A DNA stretch of 64,000 nt from Methylobrevis albus (GCF_015904235.1 NZ_JADZLT010000050.1:366769-430768), one strand, 5' to 3'. Counted from the first letter of the stretch, positions 16,908 through 26,214 are shown. The notes: generated by a model not told the origin, from the sequence alone. Made by a program: numbers and translations.

Positions 16908-17915
16908 TCAGATTTCGAAGTTGATCATGTTGCGCATCACCATCACGCCCATGAACATCCAGAGCGCCGAGCAGCCGAGCACGACCTGGCCGGCCGGCTC
17001 CGTCCAGAGGATGCGGATGTAATCCGGGCTGCTGATGTAGACGAGCAGCATCACGATGGGCGGCAGCGAGCCGATGATGCCGGCCGACGCCTTGGCCTCC
17101 ATGCTCATCGCCTGGATCTTGGCCTTCATCTTCTTGCGCTCGCGCAGCACGCGGGCCAGGTTGCCGAGGGCTTCGGAGAGATTGCCGCCAGCCTTCGCCT
17201 GGATTGCGATGACGATGGCGAAGAAGTTCGCCTCGGAGAGCGGCATGCGCTCGTAGATCTTGCCGACGGCCTCGTCGATCGGAATGCCGAGCGCCATGGT
17301 GTCGACGACGTTGCGGAATTCCGAGCGCACCGGCTCGTTGGCGTCGACGGCGATCATGCGCAGGCAGTCGTTCAGCGGCAGGCCGGCCTTGACGCCGCGG
17401 ACGATGACCTCGACCGCATTCGGCAGTTCGGCGATGAACTTCTTCTGGCGCTTCGAGCGCAGGTAGTTGACGGCGAAGCGCGGCAGGCCGAAGGCGCCGA
17501 CGAAGCCGACGCCGACGATGGCGAGCAGCGGCGCGCGCAGCACGAAGGCGATCAGCACCGCAAGCAGGCCGACCACCGCGCTGATGACAACGAACTGCGC
17601 AAGCGAGATCTTCAGGCCCGCCTGCTGCAGGCGGAGCGACATCGGCGGGTTCTTCGACTTCGACGCCTGGTGCTTCTGCTTGACCTCGATGTCCTTCAGC
17701 GTCGCCTGCACCGACTTGCGCCGGGCGGCCATGGCCTCGCCCTTCGAGCGCACCTCGACGGAGGGGCTCGGCGCCTGCGACACCACCTTGCCGACGCGCT
17801 TCTCGGCCCGGGCCGACGCGGAGATCCGCGTATAGAAGAGGCCGTAGATCAGCGCGCCGACCGACAGCATCACCAGCCCCATCAGGGCGAGGATCGTAAC
17901 GTTGAGGCCGAACAT
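16908..17915 (-). CDS. tadB: Tad inner-membrane platform protein TadB (CpaG)
   Basis: A 335-residue F-domain protein, with an N-terminal membrane segment (LNVTILALMGLVMLSVGALIYG), a basic cytoplasmic stretch, a paired membrane hairpin near 105-150, the F-domain LPNAVEVIVRGVKAGLPLND near 185 and C-terminal membrane segments. The IQAKAGGNLSEALGNLARVLRERK stretch is the usual GxP/GxL-type helix pair. It partners TadC. The gap to cpaF is about 140 bases, with no obvious terminator. Confidence 0.95.
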   Translation of the reverse strand: MFGLNVTILALMGLVMLSVGALIYGLFYTRISASARAEKRVGKVVSQAPSPSVEVRSKGEAMAARRKSVQATLKDIEVKQKHQASKSKNPPMSLRLQQAGLKISLAQFVVISAVVGLLAVLIAFVLRAPLLAIVGVGFVGAFGLPRFAVNYLRSKRQKKFIAELPNAVEVIVRGVKAGLPLNDCLRMIAVDANEPVRSEFRNVVDTMALGIPIDEAVGKIYERMPLSEANFFAIVIAIQAKAGGNLSEALGNLARVLRERKKMKAKIQAMSMEAKASAGIIGSLPPIVMLLVYISSPDYIRILWTEPAGQVVLGCSALWMFMGVMVMRNMINFEI

Positions 17916-18055
17916 CGCCTTGCCTTCTCCCTCTCGCCGACGCCGCCCGAGGAGAGCGGCACGGGATCACTCAAGCTCGCGACGTCCCGGCGCGGCGGCC
18001 GGGCGAACCGGACCGGCACCGGGCTTGCCCCGGGCGCCGGACCGGGCCGACGTCG

Positions 18056-19492
18056 TCAGTACGCCTTTTCCTTCGCCTCGGCCGCGTCGAGCGCAGCGGC
18101 GAGACGCTTCTCTTCACCGTAGTAGCGGGCGCGGTCCCAGAACTTCGGCCGACCGATGCCGGTCGAGCGGTGCCGGCCGATGATCTTGCCGTGCTCGTCC
18201 TCGCCCATCATCTCGTAGAGGAAGATGTCCTGGGTCACGACGACTTCGCCTTCCATGCCCATCACTTCGGTGATGTGCGTGATGCGGCGCGAACCGTCGC
18301 GCAGGCGGCTCGCCTGGACGATGACGTCGATCGACGAGACGATCATCTCGCGGATCGTCTTCGAGGGCAGCGAGTAGCCGCCCATGGTGATCATCGATTC
18401 GATACGCGACATCGCCTCGCGCGGGGTGTTGGCGTGCAGCGTGCCCATCGAGCCGTCGTGGCCGGTGTTCATGGCCTGGAGGAGATCGAACGCCTCCGGG
18501 CCGCGGACTTCGCCGACGATGATCCGCTCGGGACGCATGCGCAGACAGTTCTTGACGAGGTCGCGCATCGTCACCTGGCCCTCGCCCTCGAGATTGGGCG
18601 GGCGGGTTTCGAGACGGACGACGTGCGGCTGCTGCAGCTGCAGTTCGGCGGCGTCTTCGCAGGTGATGATGCGCTCGTCGCTTTCGATGAAGGCGGTGAG
18701 GCAGTTCAGCAGCGTGGTCTTGCCCGAGCCGGTACCGCCGGAGATCAGCACGTTGCAGCGCGACTTGCCGATGATCTCGAGGATCGTCGCGCCTTCCGGC
18801 GTGATCGTGCCGAAGTTGACGAGCTGGCCGAGGGTCAGCTTGTCCTTCTTGAACTTGCGGATGGTGAGCGTCGGACCGTCGATCGCCAGCGGCGGGGCGA
18901 TGACGTTGACGCGCGAGCCGTCGGGGAGGCGCGCGTCACAGATCGGCGAGGATTCGTCGACGCGTCGACCGACCTGGCTGACGATGCGCTGGCAGATGTT
19001 CATCAGCTGCAGGTTGTCGCGGAAGCGGATGCCCGTCCGCTGCACCTTGCCGGCGACTTCGATGTAGGTCGTGTTGGCGCCGTTCACCATGATGTCGGCG
19101 ATGTCGTCGCGGGCGAGCAGCGGCTCCAGCGGACCGTAGCCGAGCACGTCGTTGCAGATGTCGTCGAGCAGTTCCTCCTGCTCGGAGATCGACATCACCA
19201 CCGCCTTCAGCGAGATGATGTCGTTGATGATGTCACGGATCTCCTCGCGCGCGCTCTCGGTGTCGAGCTTGGCGAGCTGCGAGAGGTCGATCGTGTCGAT
19301 CAGCGCCGAGAAGATCGACGTCTTGGTCGCGTAGTAGCCTTCCGACTTGCGCCGTTCGACCGGCTCGGGCGGGGGCGCGGCCGGGCGCGACGCGGCCGAG
19401 GGTGCGACCTGCTCGATACGCGCGGCCGGCACGGCCGCCGGGGCCTGCGGACGGGAGCTGGCGGTATCGGAGCCGCCGCGTTTGCCGAACAT
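18056..19492 (-). CDS. cpaF: Tad secretion ATPase CpaF (TadA)
   Basis: A 478-residue hexameric ATPase of the GspE/VirB11 superfamily. The N-terminal 75 residues are variable and proline-rich. The Walker A motif is ISGGTGSGKTTLLNCL at about residue 248, the Asp box lies in DERIITCEDAAELQL, Walker B in RPERIIVGEVRGPEAFD and the His box in MGTLHANTPREAMSRIE. It powers extension, and by family also retraction, of the Flp pilus. The C terminus ends EAKEKAY. The start at 19492 follows cpaE by 26 bases and has GAGGGAGA upstream. Confidence 0.97.
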   Translation of the reverse strand: MFGKRGGSDTASSRPQAPAAVPAARIEQVAPSAASRPAAPPPEPVERRKSEGYYATKTSIFSALIDTIDLSQLAKLDTESAREEIRDIINDIISLKAVVMSISEQEELLDDICNDVLGYGPLEPLLARDDIADIMVNGANTTYIEVAGKVQRTGIRFRDNLQLMNICQRIVSQVGRRVDESSPICDARLPDGSRVNVIAPPLAIDGPTLTIRKFKKDKLTLGQLVNFGTITPEGATILEIIGKSRCNVLISGGTGSGKTTLLNCLTAFIESDERIITCEDAAELQLQQPHVVRLETRPPNLEGEGQVTMRDLVKNCLRMRPERIIVGEVRGPEAFDLLQAMNTGHDGSMGTLHANTPREAMSRIESMITMGGYSLPSKTIREMIVSSIDVIVQASRLRDGSRRITHITEVMGMEGEVVVTQDIFLYEMMGEDEHGKIIGRHRSTGIGRPKFWDRARYYGEEKRLAAALDAAEAKEKAY

Positions 19493-19518
19493 GGAGTACG
19501 TCTCCCTCTAAGCGTCAG

Positions 19519-20811
19519 TTACCCGGACTTGCGGCGTGCGCGGATCCTGGCGAGCAGCGGTGCCAGGGCCGATTTCTTCGGGCGGCGGATTTCCGCCTTG
19601 CCGGCGACCACCCGGCCGATCTCGGCGAACTGCTCCGCGATCGGGCTCTTCGGATTGGTCTCGGCGACCATCTGGCCGTTGTTGGCGGCCGTGCCGAACA
19701 GCTGCGTATCGAACGGAATCACCGCCATCGGATCGAGGCCGAGCGACTTCTTGAAATCCTCCGGCTTGATCTCCGGGCGCTTCGGCATGCCGACCTGGTT
19801 GAGGATCAGGCGCGGCGGGCCGTCGTTCGGGCGCATCAGCTTGAGCTGGTCGATGATGTTCTTGACGTTGCGCAGGCTGGCGAGGTCGGGGCTCGCCGTG
19901 ATGACGACGTCGTCGGCGCTCGCGAGCGTCCGGCGCACCCAGCCGGTCCAGACGTGCGGCACGTCGAGCACGACGATCGGCACGCCGACGCGGATGACGT
20001 CGAGCAGACCGGTGAACGCCTCCTCGTCGAAATCATAGGTCCGGTCCAGCGTCGCCGGTGCGGCGAGCAGGCTGAGGTTGTCCGAGCACTTCGACAGGAT
20101 GCGGTCGAGGAAGACGTCGTCGATGCGCTCCGGCGTGAACACCGCATCGGCGATGCCCTGGGCCGGGTCCTGGTTGAAGTCGAGGCCGGCGGTGCCCCAG
20201 GCGAGGTCCATGTCGGCGATCACAACGTCGGACTCGAAGCCGCGCGACAGCGCGAAGCCGACGTTGTGGGCGATCGTCGAGGAACCGGCGCCGCCCTTGG
20301 CGCCGACGAAGGCGATGGTGCGGCCGACCGGCTCGGCGTCCGGATCGAAGTAGAGGTCGCCGATGGTGCGGATGACGTCGAACATGTCGAAGGGAACGAC
20401 GACATATTCGCTGATGCCGCGGCGCAGCAACTCGCGGTAGAGGATCACGTCGTTGACGTGACCGATGACCACGACCTTGCTGCCGGGATCGCAGACGCCG
20501 GCGAGGCCCTCGAGCGAGGCGATCACCTGGTCGCGGCGTTCGCGGGATTCGACGAACAGCAGGTTCGGCGTCGGGGCGCTCGAATAGAAGTCGGTCGCCG
20601 CGGCGATGCCGCCCATGTGCACCTTGACGTGGGCCCGGGCGAGACGCCGGTCACGCGCGGCCGCCTCGAGCACCGCGGCGATTTCCGGGCTCTCGACGAA
20701 CGCCTGGATCGCGATGCGGGGGATCGGGCGGAAGTCCGCGCCGTCGGCGGTCTCGGCCGTGACGGGTCCGCGCGCGTCCGGCGGATCGAGATCGAAGGAA
20801 TGTGCGGCCAT
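19519..20811 (-). CDS. cpaE: Tad pilus localisation ATPase CpaE (TadZ)
   Basis: A 430-residue protein with an N-terminal receiver-like domain (about 45-160, with VVVIGHVNDVILYRELLRRG) and a ParA/MinD-type ATPase domain whose deviant Walker A reads IAFVGAKGGAGSSTIAHNV at about residue 178. VVIADMDLAWGTAGLDFNQDP is the second conserved strand. It directs pilus machinery to its cell position. The ATG at 20811 shares one base with the cpaD stop codon, and a longer upstream open frame is an artefact overlapping cpaD. Confidence 0.94.
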   Translation of the reverse strand: MAAHSFDLDPPDARGPVTAETADGADFRPIPRIAIQAFVESPEIAAVLEAAARDRRLARAHVKVHMGGIAAATDFYSSAPTPNLLFVESRERRDQVIASLEGLAGVCDPGSKVVVIGHVNDVILYRELLRRGISEYVVVPFDMFDVIRTIGDLYFDPDAEPVGRTIAFVGAKGGAGSSTIAHNVGFALSRGFESDVVIADMDLAWGTAGLDFNQDPAQGIADAVFTPERIDDVFLDRILSKCSDNLSLLAAPATLDRTYDFDEEAFTGLLDVIRVGVPIVVLDVPHVWTGWVRRTLASADDVVITASPDLASLRNVKNIIDQLKLMRPNDGPPRLILNQVGMPKRPEIKPEDFKKSLGLDPMAVIPFDTQLFGTAANNGQMVAETNPKSPIAEQFAEIGRVVAGKAEIRRPKKSALAPLLARIRARRKSG

Positions 20812-21524
20812 CAGTTGCCACCTCCGACGCTGGAAATGTTGCCCTGGCTGCCGCTGTCGGCGGCGCTCGCCGTCTTCTCGCCGCGGATCCACTTGGCGAT
20901 GATGTCGGAGCGACGGTCGCCGGGGATGGCGGTCGACGCGCGCGGCCCGAGCAGGTCCTGCGGATCGGAGACCATCGCGGCGAGGTTCGCCTGGGTCGAG
21001 CAGCCGAACTCGGCGTCGCCGTTGTTGGTGTTGTAGGTGTAGATCCCGTCGGGCCACTGGCCGCAGGGATGCGGCACCGAGGCCTTGATCCGGGTGAAGC
21101 TGAGCCGGATCGGCGCCGCGATGCGCGGGTCGGGCACGCCGTAGGAGCGGGTCTCGACATATTGCGACGAGATGCCGGTCTGCAGCGCCGACTTGCGGAT
21201 GCTGCCGGCGAGGTAGCTCGCCGCGGTGGCGTTCGACGAACCGGTCGGCACGAAGATCACCAGCGGGCCGGTGCCCTTGTCACGGGCGACGGCGGCAAAG
21301 GCCATCACGCGGTCGCGGTCGGTGCCGCTGAGGCCGGCGGAGCCATGGCCGACCGCGAGGTCGAGCGTCTCTTCGCCTTCCTGCACCACGATCGGGTGGC
21401 GCTTGCGGTAGTCGTCGGTATCGATGCTGCCGGTGGCGTCGGGCCCGCTCTGGCAGCCGGCGACGAGCGCGGCGAGCAGAACGCAGCCGGCGAGGCGGCG
21501 GGAGACCTCAGCGTATCGGGTCAT
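20811..21524 (-). CDS. cpaD: Tad pilus lipoprotein CpaD
   Basis: A 237-residue lipoprotein. MTRYAEVSRRLAGCVLLAAL leads to the lipobox LVAGC at about residue 24. The body has the CpaD pattern RKRHPIVVQEGEETLDL, an OmpA-like FAAVARDKGTGPLVIFVPTG region and the Cys-containing HPCGQWPD plus FGCSTQANLAAMVSDPQDLL. CpaD is an accessory of the secretin channel. The start at 21524 has GGAG nine bases upstream. The gap to cpaC is about 120 bases. Confidence 0.93.
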   Translation of the reverse strand: MTRYAEVSRRLAGCVLLAALVAGCQSGPDATGSIDTDDYRKRHPIVVQEGEETLDLAVGHGSAGLSGTDRDRVMAFAAVARDKGTGPLVIFVPTGSSNATAASYLAGSIRKSALQTGISSQYVETRSYGVPDPRIAAPIRLSFTRIKASVPHPCGQWPDGIYTYNTNNGDAEFGCSTQANLAAMVSDPQDLLGPRASTAIPGDRRSDIIAKWIRGEKTASAADSGSQGNISSVGGGN

Positions 21525-21643
21525 GGGTTTAACTCCTGGCGCCACACCGGGGCGGATCGAAGCCGAGACCGCGACGTCGGCAGTCCCATCATCGCGGGTC
21601 ATCGTCGAACCTCCGGGCGCGGCGCGCCGTCGCTAGCGTTGCG

Positions 21644-23065
21644 TCACTCGTAGATGAAGCCGACCTTGCCGTGGTACGGGCCCTTCGGCGGCGTCCCGGG
21701 CATGCGGTAGATGCGGTTGAGCTGGTTGAGGAACAGCGACTGCGCATCGGTCGGCGCCGCGAAGTTCTGGTCGGGCCGCTGCAGCGCCGAGGTCCGGACC
21801 GGATCGACGATGTAGGGGCTGACGAAGATCGCGAGCTCGGTCTGCGAGCGCTGGTACTCACGGCTCTTGAACAGCGAGCCCAGGATCGGCACGTCCATCA
21901 GGCCGGGGAACCCGCCGACCTGCTGGCGGATGTTGTCCTTGATCAGACCGGCCATCACGATCGAGCCGCCCGAGGGCAATTCGACGGTCGACTCGGCGCG
22001 GCGGACGGTCAGGCCCTTCAGCGAGATGCCGTTCACCTCGACCGCGCCCTCGGTGGTCAGTTCGCTGACCTCGGACTTGATGCGCAGGCTGATGCGGCCC
22101 GGGGTGTGCACGACCGGCGTGAACGACAGGCCGATACCGAACTGCTTCCACTCGACCGTCACCTGGCCATCATCGCTGGAGACCGGGATCGGGAACTCGC
22201 CGCCGGCGAGGAAGCTCGCCGACTCGCCGGACGTCGCCGTCAGGGTCGGCTCGGCGAGGGTGCGCACCACGCCCTGCTGGTTCAGCGCCTGAACGAAGGT
22301 GCTCAGCGGGTTGGTGATGGTGAGCTTGTTGTCGGTGAAGTCGGAGTTGAGCAACAGGCCGCTGACCAGCGAGCTGCCGAGGCCGCTCGAGGACGCCGCG
22401 CCGACCCAGGTGTTGGAAAGCACGGCCTCGGTGTTGATGCCGAGGTTCTTCAAGATATCGCGCTGCACTTCGGCCACGACCACCTTGAGGTGGATCTGGT
22501 CGCTGCCGGCGATCGTGATCATGTTCACGACCTTGGCCGGATCGCCGATGAACTTCGCCGCGATCTCGGCCGCCTTGCCGGCGTCGGCCGGGGTCTGGGC
22601 GGTGCCGGAGACGATGACGCTGTCATTGACGGTCTCGACGCGGATGTTCGAGCCCGGCAGCAGCTGCTGGATCGTCGCGGCGATCGAGCCGGTCGGACGC
22701 GCCACCACGATCTCGAACTGGGCGAACTGTTCGTTGCCCGCGCCGAACAGGATGACGTTGGTCTCGCCGACCGCGTTGCCGATCAGGTAGATCTTGCGCT
22801 TGGTGCGCACGATCGCATCGGCGATGCCCGGGTTGGAGATCAGCACGTCGACGATGTCCTCGGGGACGTCGATCACCATCGACTTCGAAACCCCGAGGGC
22901 GATCTGGCGGCCCGACAGCTCGGCGGCGGAGCCGACGCGCAGGTAGGCGGCATCGGCGGCGGCGGCGCTCGTGACCAGCGACATCGGGGCGAGGCCGGCC
23001 GGGGGAGCTGCGAGCACGGCGGCGGTCAACAGCGCGGCCAGCAGGTTCTTGAGCTTGGATTTCAT
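21644..23065 (-). CDS. cpaC: Tad outer-membrane secretin CpaC (RcpA)
   Basis: A 473-residue outer-membrane secretin with a signal peptide ending SAAAADA near residue 39. A pilus-assembly N domain follows (DVPEDIVDVLISNPGIADAI at 68-87, then GETNVILFG), a BON-like segment (VETVNDSVIVSGTAQTPADA near 145) and the secretin domain (GVVRTLAEPTLTATSGESA near 280, PGLMDVPILGSLF near 410). It forms the pore through which the Flp pilus exits. An AAGGAG ribosome site precedes the ATG at 23065. Confidence 0.96.
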   Translation of the reverse strand: MKSKLKNLLAALLTAAVLAAPPAGLAPMSLVTSAAAADAAYLRVGSAAELSGRQIALGVSKSMVIDVPEDIVDVLISNPGIADAIVRTKRKIYLIGNAVGETNVILFGAGNEQFAQFEIVVARPTGSIAATIQQLLPGSNIRVETVNDSVIVSGTAQTPADAGKAAEIAAKFIGDPAKVVNMITIAGSDQIHLKVVVAEVQRDILKNLGINTEAVLSNTWVGAASSSGLGSSLVSGLLLNSDFTDNKLTITNPLSTFVQALNQQGVVRTLAEPTLTATSGESASFLAGGEFPIPVSSDDGQVTVEWKQFGIGLSFTPVVHTPGRISLRIKSEVSELTTEGAVEVNGISLKGLTVRRAESTVELPSGGSIVMAGLIKDNIRQQVGGFPGLMDVPILGSLFKSREYQRSQTELAIFVSPYIVDPVRTSALQRPDQNFAAPTDAQSLFLNQLNRIYRMPGTPPKGPYHGKVGFIYE

Positions 23066-23106
23066 CGGAAAAGGCTCCTTCGCAGGAACGTGCCTGGCGC
23101 GGGTCG

Positions 23107-23892
23107 TCACTGGCTGGCCGTGACGCGGGTCGAATTGCCGAACTTGACGATGTTGATGCCCTTGCGGGCCTTGGCGTCGGACTCCGGCTCATTCGCATCG
23201 GCGATCGAGCGCAGGGCGAGCGAGATCGACCCGAGCTGCTGTGCCTGGATGATGAGCTGCGACTGTTCCGGCGTGAGCTCGAGGGTGGCCGTGTCGTTGG
23301 CGACGACGGTCTTCTTGTTCTCCGGGTCGTCGGTCGCCTGATCGATGGCGAGGACGCGGATGTTGGAGAGCAGGATCTCGCTCACCGCCTGGGTCGCGCC
23401 GGAGGCGCCGGACTGCGACTGGGTGGTGAGGATCACGTCGATGCGGTCGTTCGGCAGGATGAAGCCGCCGGCCGTCGAGGCCGCGTTGACGCGCACGGCC
23501 ACGGCCCGCATGCCCTTCGGCAGGATCGCGGAGAGGAAGCCGCGATCGGTGCGGACGAGGTTGACCTCGCGGATCGGCTCACCGTCGAGAATCGGCGTGC
23601 GGGCCAGCATGCCGGAGAGTTCCGTCAGCGCTTCGGGGCGGTTCGAGCGGCGGATGAACGCGTCGTTCATGCCGGAGGTCGGCCAGGGGCGCCAGACGAG
23701 GGCGTCGGTGGACACCGTGCCACCCATCGCCACCTGCCTGGAGGCGACGAGGACTTCTTCGGCGGGGATGTTCGGGGCAACGGCGACCACGTCGGTCTGG
23801 GTGTTGCCGCCGGTCATCTTCATGGCGAGCATCGCTGCCACCACCGCGGCGCCGAGGGCGACAACGAGGATGATCAACTGAATCGGGCGCAT
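23107..23892 (-). CDS. cpaB: Tad pilus assembly protein CpaB (RcpC)
   Basis: A 261-residue protein. It has an N-terminal membrane anchor (LIILVVALGAAVVAAMLAM), a SAF domain around residues 38-105 (AEEVLVASRQVAMGGTVST) and the RcpC/CpaB C-terminal segment GFILPNDRIDVILTTQSQSG. It is the first gene of the minus-strand operon cpaB-C-D-E-F-tadB-tadC. It probably helps seat the secretin in the envelope. Confidence 0.95.
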   Translation of the reverse strand: MRPIQLIILVVALGAAVVAAMLAMKMTGGNTQTDVVAVAPNIPAEEVLVASRQVAMGGTVSTDALVWRPWPTSGMNDAFIRRSNRPEALTELSGMLARTPILDGEPIREVNLVRTDRGFLSAILPKGMRAVAVRVNAASTAGGFILPNDRIDVILTTQSQSGASGATQAVSEILLSNIRVLAIDQATDDPENKKTVVANDTATLELTPEQSQLIIQAQQLGSISLALRSIADANEPESDAKARKGINIVKFGNSTRVTASQ

Positions 23893-23994
23893 TTCGGAAA
23901 CCTCGCGAACGACCGGGCGGTCATGATTTTCCTTCTGTGCCGATTTAAGAACAAAGCCCTGAATTTATGGTTAACAACGACTTGGCAGATTGCA

Positions 23995-24009
23995 TTAACA
24001 AGTGGTTAA
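23995..24009. promoter_or_regulatory. CtrA-type box TTAA-N7-TTAA upstream of cpaB
   Basis: TTAACAAGTGGTTAA matches the CtrA consensus TTAA-N7-TTAA exactly. It lies about 103 bases upstream of cpaB. A second, imperfect copy (TTAA-N7-GTAA) is at 24064-24078. CtrA drives pilus genes in Caulobacter. Binding here is inference. Confidence 0.6.
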
Positions 24010-24034
24010 AGCAACGTTCCGGGGCATGAACAGA

Positions 24035-24060
24035 AAACGGCACCCGATAGGGCGCCGTTT
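24035..24060 (-). terminator. Rho-independent terminator of cpaA
   Basis: An 11-bp stem with one mismatch, AAACGGCACCC against GGGCGCCGTTT, and a GATA loop. On the minus strand it ends in a T-run (GTTTTCTG). It is 71 bases past the cpaA stop and separates cpaA from cpaB. Confidence 0.75.
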
Positions 24061-24130
24061 GCATTAACAATTCGGTAAGTTTCTCCGGACCGGCCGATGT
24101 CGCCGGCGCCGCCGCGACGGACGCAGCCGC

Positions 24131-24625
24131 TCAGCCGGTGAACCAGACCGACTGCGGAAACACGATCAGGCCGCCGGCGGCGAGGGCGATGCCATAAGGA
24201 ACACCGACTTCGGGGGAATAGAGCCGCGCGATCCACGGCTGCCGGAGCAGCACGGCGGGCAGCGGCACCCGGCGGAAGATCATCAGCGCCAGGGTCAGGC
24301 CACCGCCGGTGAGCGCCGTCCAGACGAAGAACGGCAGGCTGAGCGAGGGGCCGAGCCAGAGCACGATCGCCGCGGCGAGCTTCGCGTCACCGCCGCCGAT
24401 CCAGCCGAAATTGAAAAGCACGAAGGTGCCGACCAGGACGCCCGCAGCGAGCAGCACGTGAACGCCGATCAGCGGCCACGGCAGGCCGGTCAGCGGCGCG
24501 ATGACGAGAAATACGGCGATCAGCGCCAGGCTGATCCGGTTCGAAATCGTCATCGTCAGGAGGTCGGACGCCGCCGCATAGGCCATCGCCGCGGGAAAGA
24601 ACAGCATCGAAGCAGTCTGCAGCAT
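24131..24625 (-). CDS. cpaA: Prepilin peptidase CpaA (TadV type)
   Basis: A 164-residue inner-membrane aspartic protease that cleaves the Flp prepilin leader. It is the short form lacking the methyltransferase domain. The two catalytic Asp residues are in AAASDLLTMTISNRI at about residue 21 and in IGGGDAKLAAAI near 79. At least four hydrophobic segments are visible. It stands as its own unit between the pilin gene and cpaB, with a terminator behind it. The start at 24625 gives MLQTASMLFFPA. Confidence 0.94.
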   Translation of the reverse strand: MLQTASMLFFPAAMAYAAASDLLTMTISNRISLALIAVFLVIAPLTGLPWPLIGVHVLLAAGVLVGTFVLFNFGWIGGGDAKLAAAIVLWLGPSLSLPFFVWTALTGGGLTLALMIFRRVPLPAVLLRQPWIARLYSPEVGVPYGIALAAGGLIVFPQSVWFTG

Positions 24626-24764
24626 CGTCGGGCTCCCTGTTGCCGGCGGCGCAGCGCGAACGGGCTGGGCGGGCGACGGCGATCCTAAGCCTGCGCGCGT
24701 AAACGGCGCGTTGCAGTGAAATACCCGCACCAATTCGCGTCCGGGCGACCGGACAAAAAAAGAA

Positions 24765-24786
24765 GCGGCCCGCGTTGGCGGACCGC
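24765..24786 (-). terminator. Rho-independent terminator of the pilin gene
   Basis: Stem GCGGCCCGC with GCGGACCGC (one mismatch) and loop GTTG. On the minus strand it is followed by TTCTTTTTTT, a strong T-tract. It lies 67 bases past the pilin stop. Confidence 0.85.
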
Positions 24787-24852
24787 CTTTCTCTTTGTGT
24801 CTTGCGTCGCGTCGATGACGCGCCGGGCAAGACAAGCGGTGACCGTTAAAGG

Positions 24853-25023
24853 TCAGCCGGCGGCGTCGAGGGTGCTCGACACGCTCTCGAAGGTGCCCGA
24901 GATCGACTCGCCGAGCGCGGTGGCGGCGACGATGATGCCGACGGCGATCAGGGCTGCGATCAGGCCGTACTCGATAGCGGTGGCGCCGGACTCGTTCTTC
25001 AGGAAGGAAACGAACTTCTTCAT
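24853..25023 (-). CDS. pilA: Flp-type pilin
   Basis: A 56-residue major pilin of the Flp/Tad type. It has a short basic leader MKKFVSFLKNESG, the processing site at the Gly before ATAIEYGLIAALIAVGII (Glu-Tyr pair of the Flp motif), and a short hydrophilic tail SISGTFESVSSTLDAAG. AAGGA lies nine bases before the ATG at 25023. CpaA two genes on is its likely peptidase. The monocistronic layout with a strong terminator fits a very abundant product. Confidence 0.95.
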   Translation of the reverse strand: MKKFVSFLKNESGATAIEYGLIAALIAVGIIVAATALGESISGTFESVSSTLDAAG

Positions 25024-25521
25024 GGTGATAATCCTTGCACTCTGGGTTTGACAGCTCTCGGTCCGCAGGTCTTTTTGTTTGCTCGACCCGTCTGAACCGA
25101 GGACCAAGCTACCCTCGACTTATTGCCATGAAGTTAAATGAACCGCGGATTCGCGGACAGATAAGACAAGCCCGGAAGATGGTGAACGATCTGCAAATCG
25201 TTGTTGTCTTGGTTACTTTAGGTTTACCATAAGCAGCCGCGTCGGAAACGGCGGAGCCACCCTCCCCCTCCCCCCCCCCCGCGGCGCGGCAGCGGGAGCC
25301 GGCCCGGACGGCGAGGTGGTCACTCCTCTCGCCGTCGTGCCGCATGGCCAGTCTGGCGCGCCCTCTGACGCGCCCGAAGATCGGGGCTGACGCGCGCCCT
25401 CGTGCGCGCGGAGCGTTACGCCTGCCGGTCTCGATCGATCGCCGCGGATCTTCTGCACCGCGTTGGCGGTTTGTTTACCAAGACGCGGCATGATCGACCT
25501 CGATTTCTCAAGGAGGCCGCC
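25024..25521. other. Intergenic region between pilA and the CpaC-like gene
   Basis: About 500 bases that serve as divergent upstream regions. A weak CtrA-like GTAA-N7-GTAA pair lies on the minus strand near 25213-25227. A run of 11 C occupies 25270-25280. I see no convincing gene here. Confidence 0.5.
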
Positions 25522-25992
25522 TTGCTCCCGCACGCCATCCGCATCGCCTTCGCCGGCTTCGCCCTCGCGGCGACCGCCCTGCCCGCGGCGGCCGACGATA
25601 CCGTCGTCGTCAATATCGACCAGGCCAAAGTCATGCACATCTCTGCGCCCGCGCAGACGGTGATCATCGGCAATCCCTCGATCGCCGACGCGACGATGCA
25701 GGACAGCCAGACGCTGGTGATCACCGGCCGCGGCTACGGCACCACCAACTTCATCGTGCTCGGAACCGACGGTACGCCCGTCGCGGACGCCCAGGTGCGG
25801 GTCGAGGGCGAGGAGACCAACCTCGTCACCGTGTTCCGCCAGGGCCAGGGCAACCGCGCCAGCCTCAGCTGCGGCAACACCTGCGAGCCGATGCTGCGGG
25901 CGGGCGACAATGTCGATCTCGTCTTCGACCCGCTGCTGAAGAGCCTCGCCGGCCGCAACGGCCACGCCAGCACCGGCGGCGGCATCCAGTAA
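25522..25992 (+). CDS. Pilus assembly N-terminal domain protein (CpaC-like), TTG start
   Basis: A 156-residue periplasmic protein. The signal peptide is LPHAIRIAFAGFALAATALPAAA. The mature part repeats the N domain of CpaC: VVVNIDQAKVMHISAPAQT, IIGNPSIADATMQDSQTLVI and GYGTTNFIVLG. It then ends with a Cys pair (LSCGNTCEPML) and no secretin domain. The TTG at 25522 is chosen because AAGGAGG lies just upstream and because it gives a clean signal peptide; ATGs further upstream do not. It may be an accessory of the secretin channel. Confidence 0.8.
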   Translation: MLPHAIRIAFAGFALAATALPAAADDTVVVNIDQAKVMHISAPAQTVIIGNPSIADATMQDSQTLVITGRGYGTTNFIVLGTDGTPVADAQVRVEGEETNLVTVFRQGQGNRASLSCGNTCEPMLRAGDNVDLVFDPLLKSLAGRNGHASTGGGIQ

Positions 25993-26214
25993 GCTCTCCT
26001 CCTGCCGACGTCGCCGTGCGGGAACGCCCTCCCGCGGGGCGGTTGCGCCGGCTATTTCATCCCCTGCTCCGTCTTCGCCACGGCCGCCCCGGCGCGCCCG
26101 TGCGCGAAGTGCGTCGAGTCGCAAATCGCCTAAACCTTTCTTCAATCAGTCGAGCGTATTGAGAGACTCCGGACATAAACCGGATCCTCCGCCGCGATCG
26201 AGACAAGGTCGGCC

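Noticed and set aside
25270-25280. Run of 11 C as a phase-variation tract
   Set aside because: It lies in non-coding DNA about 250 bases from either start and not between promoter elements that I can identify.
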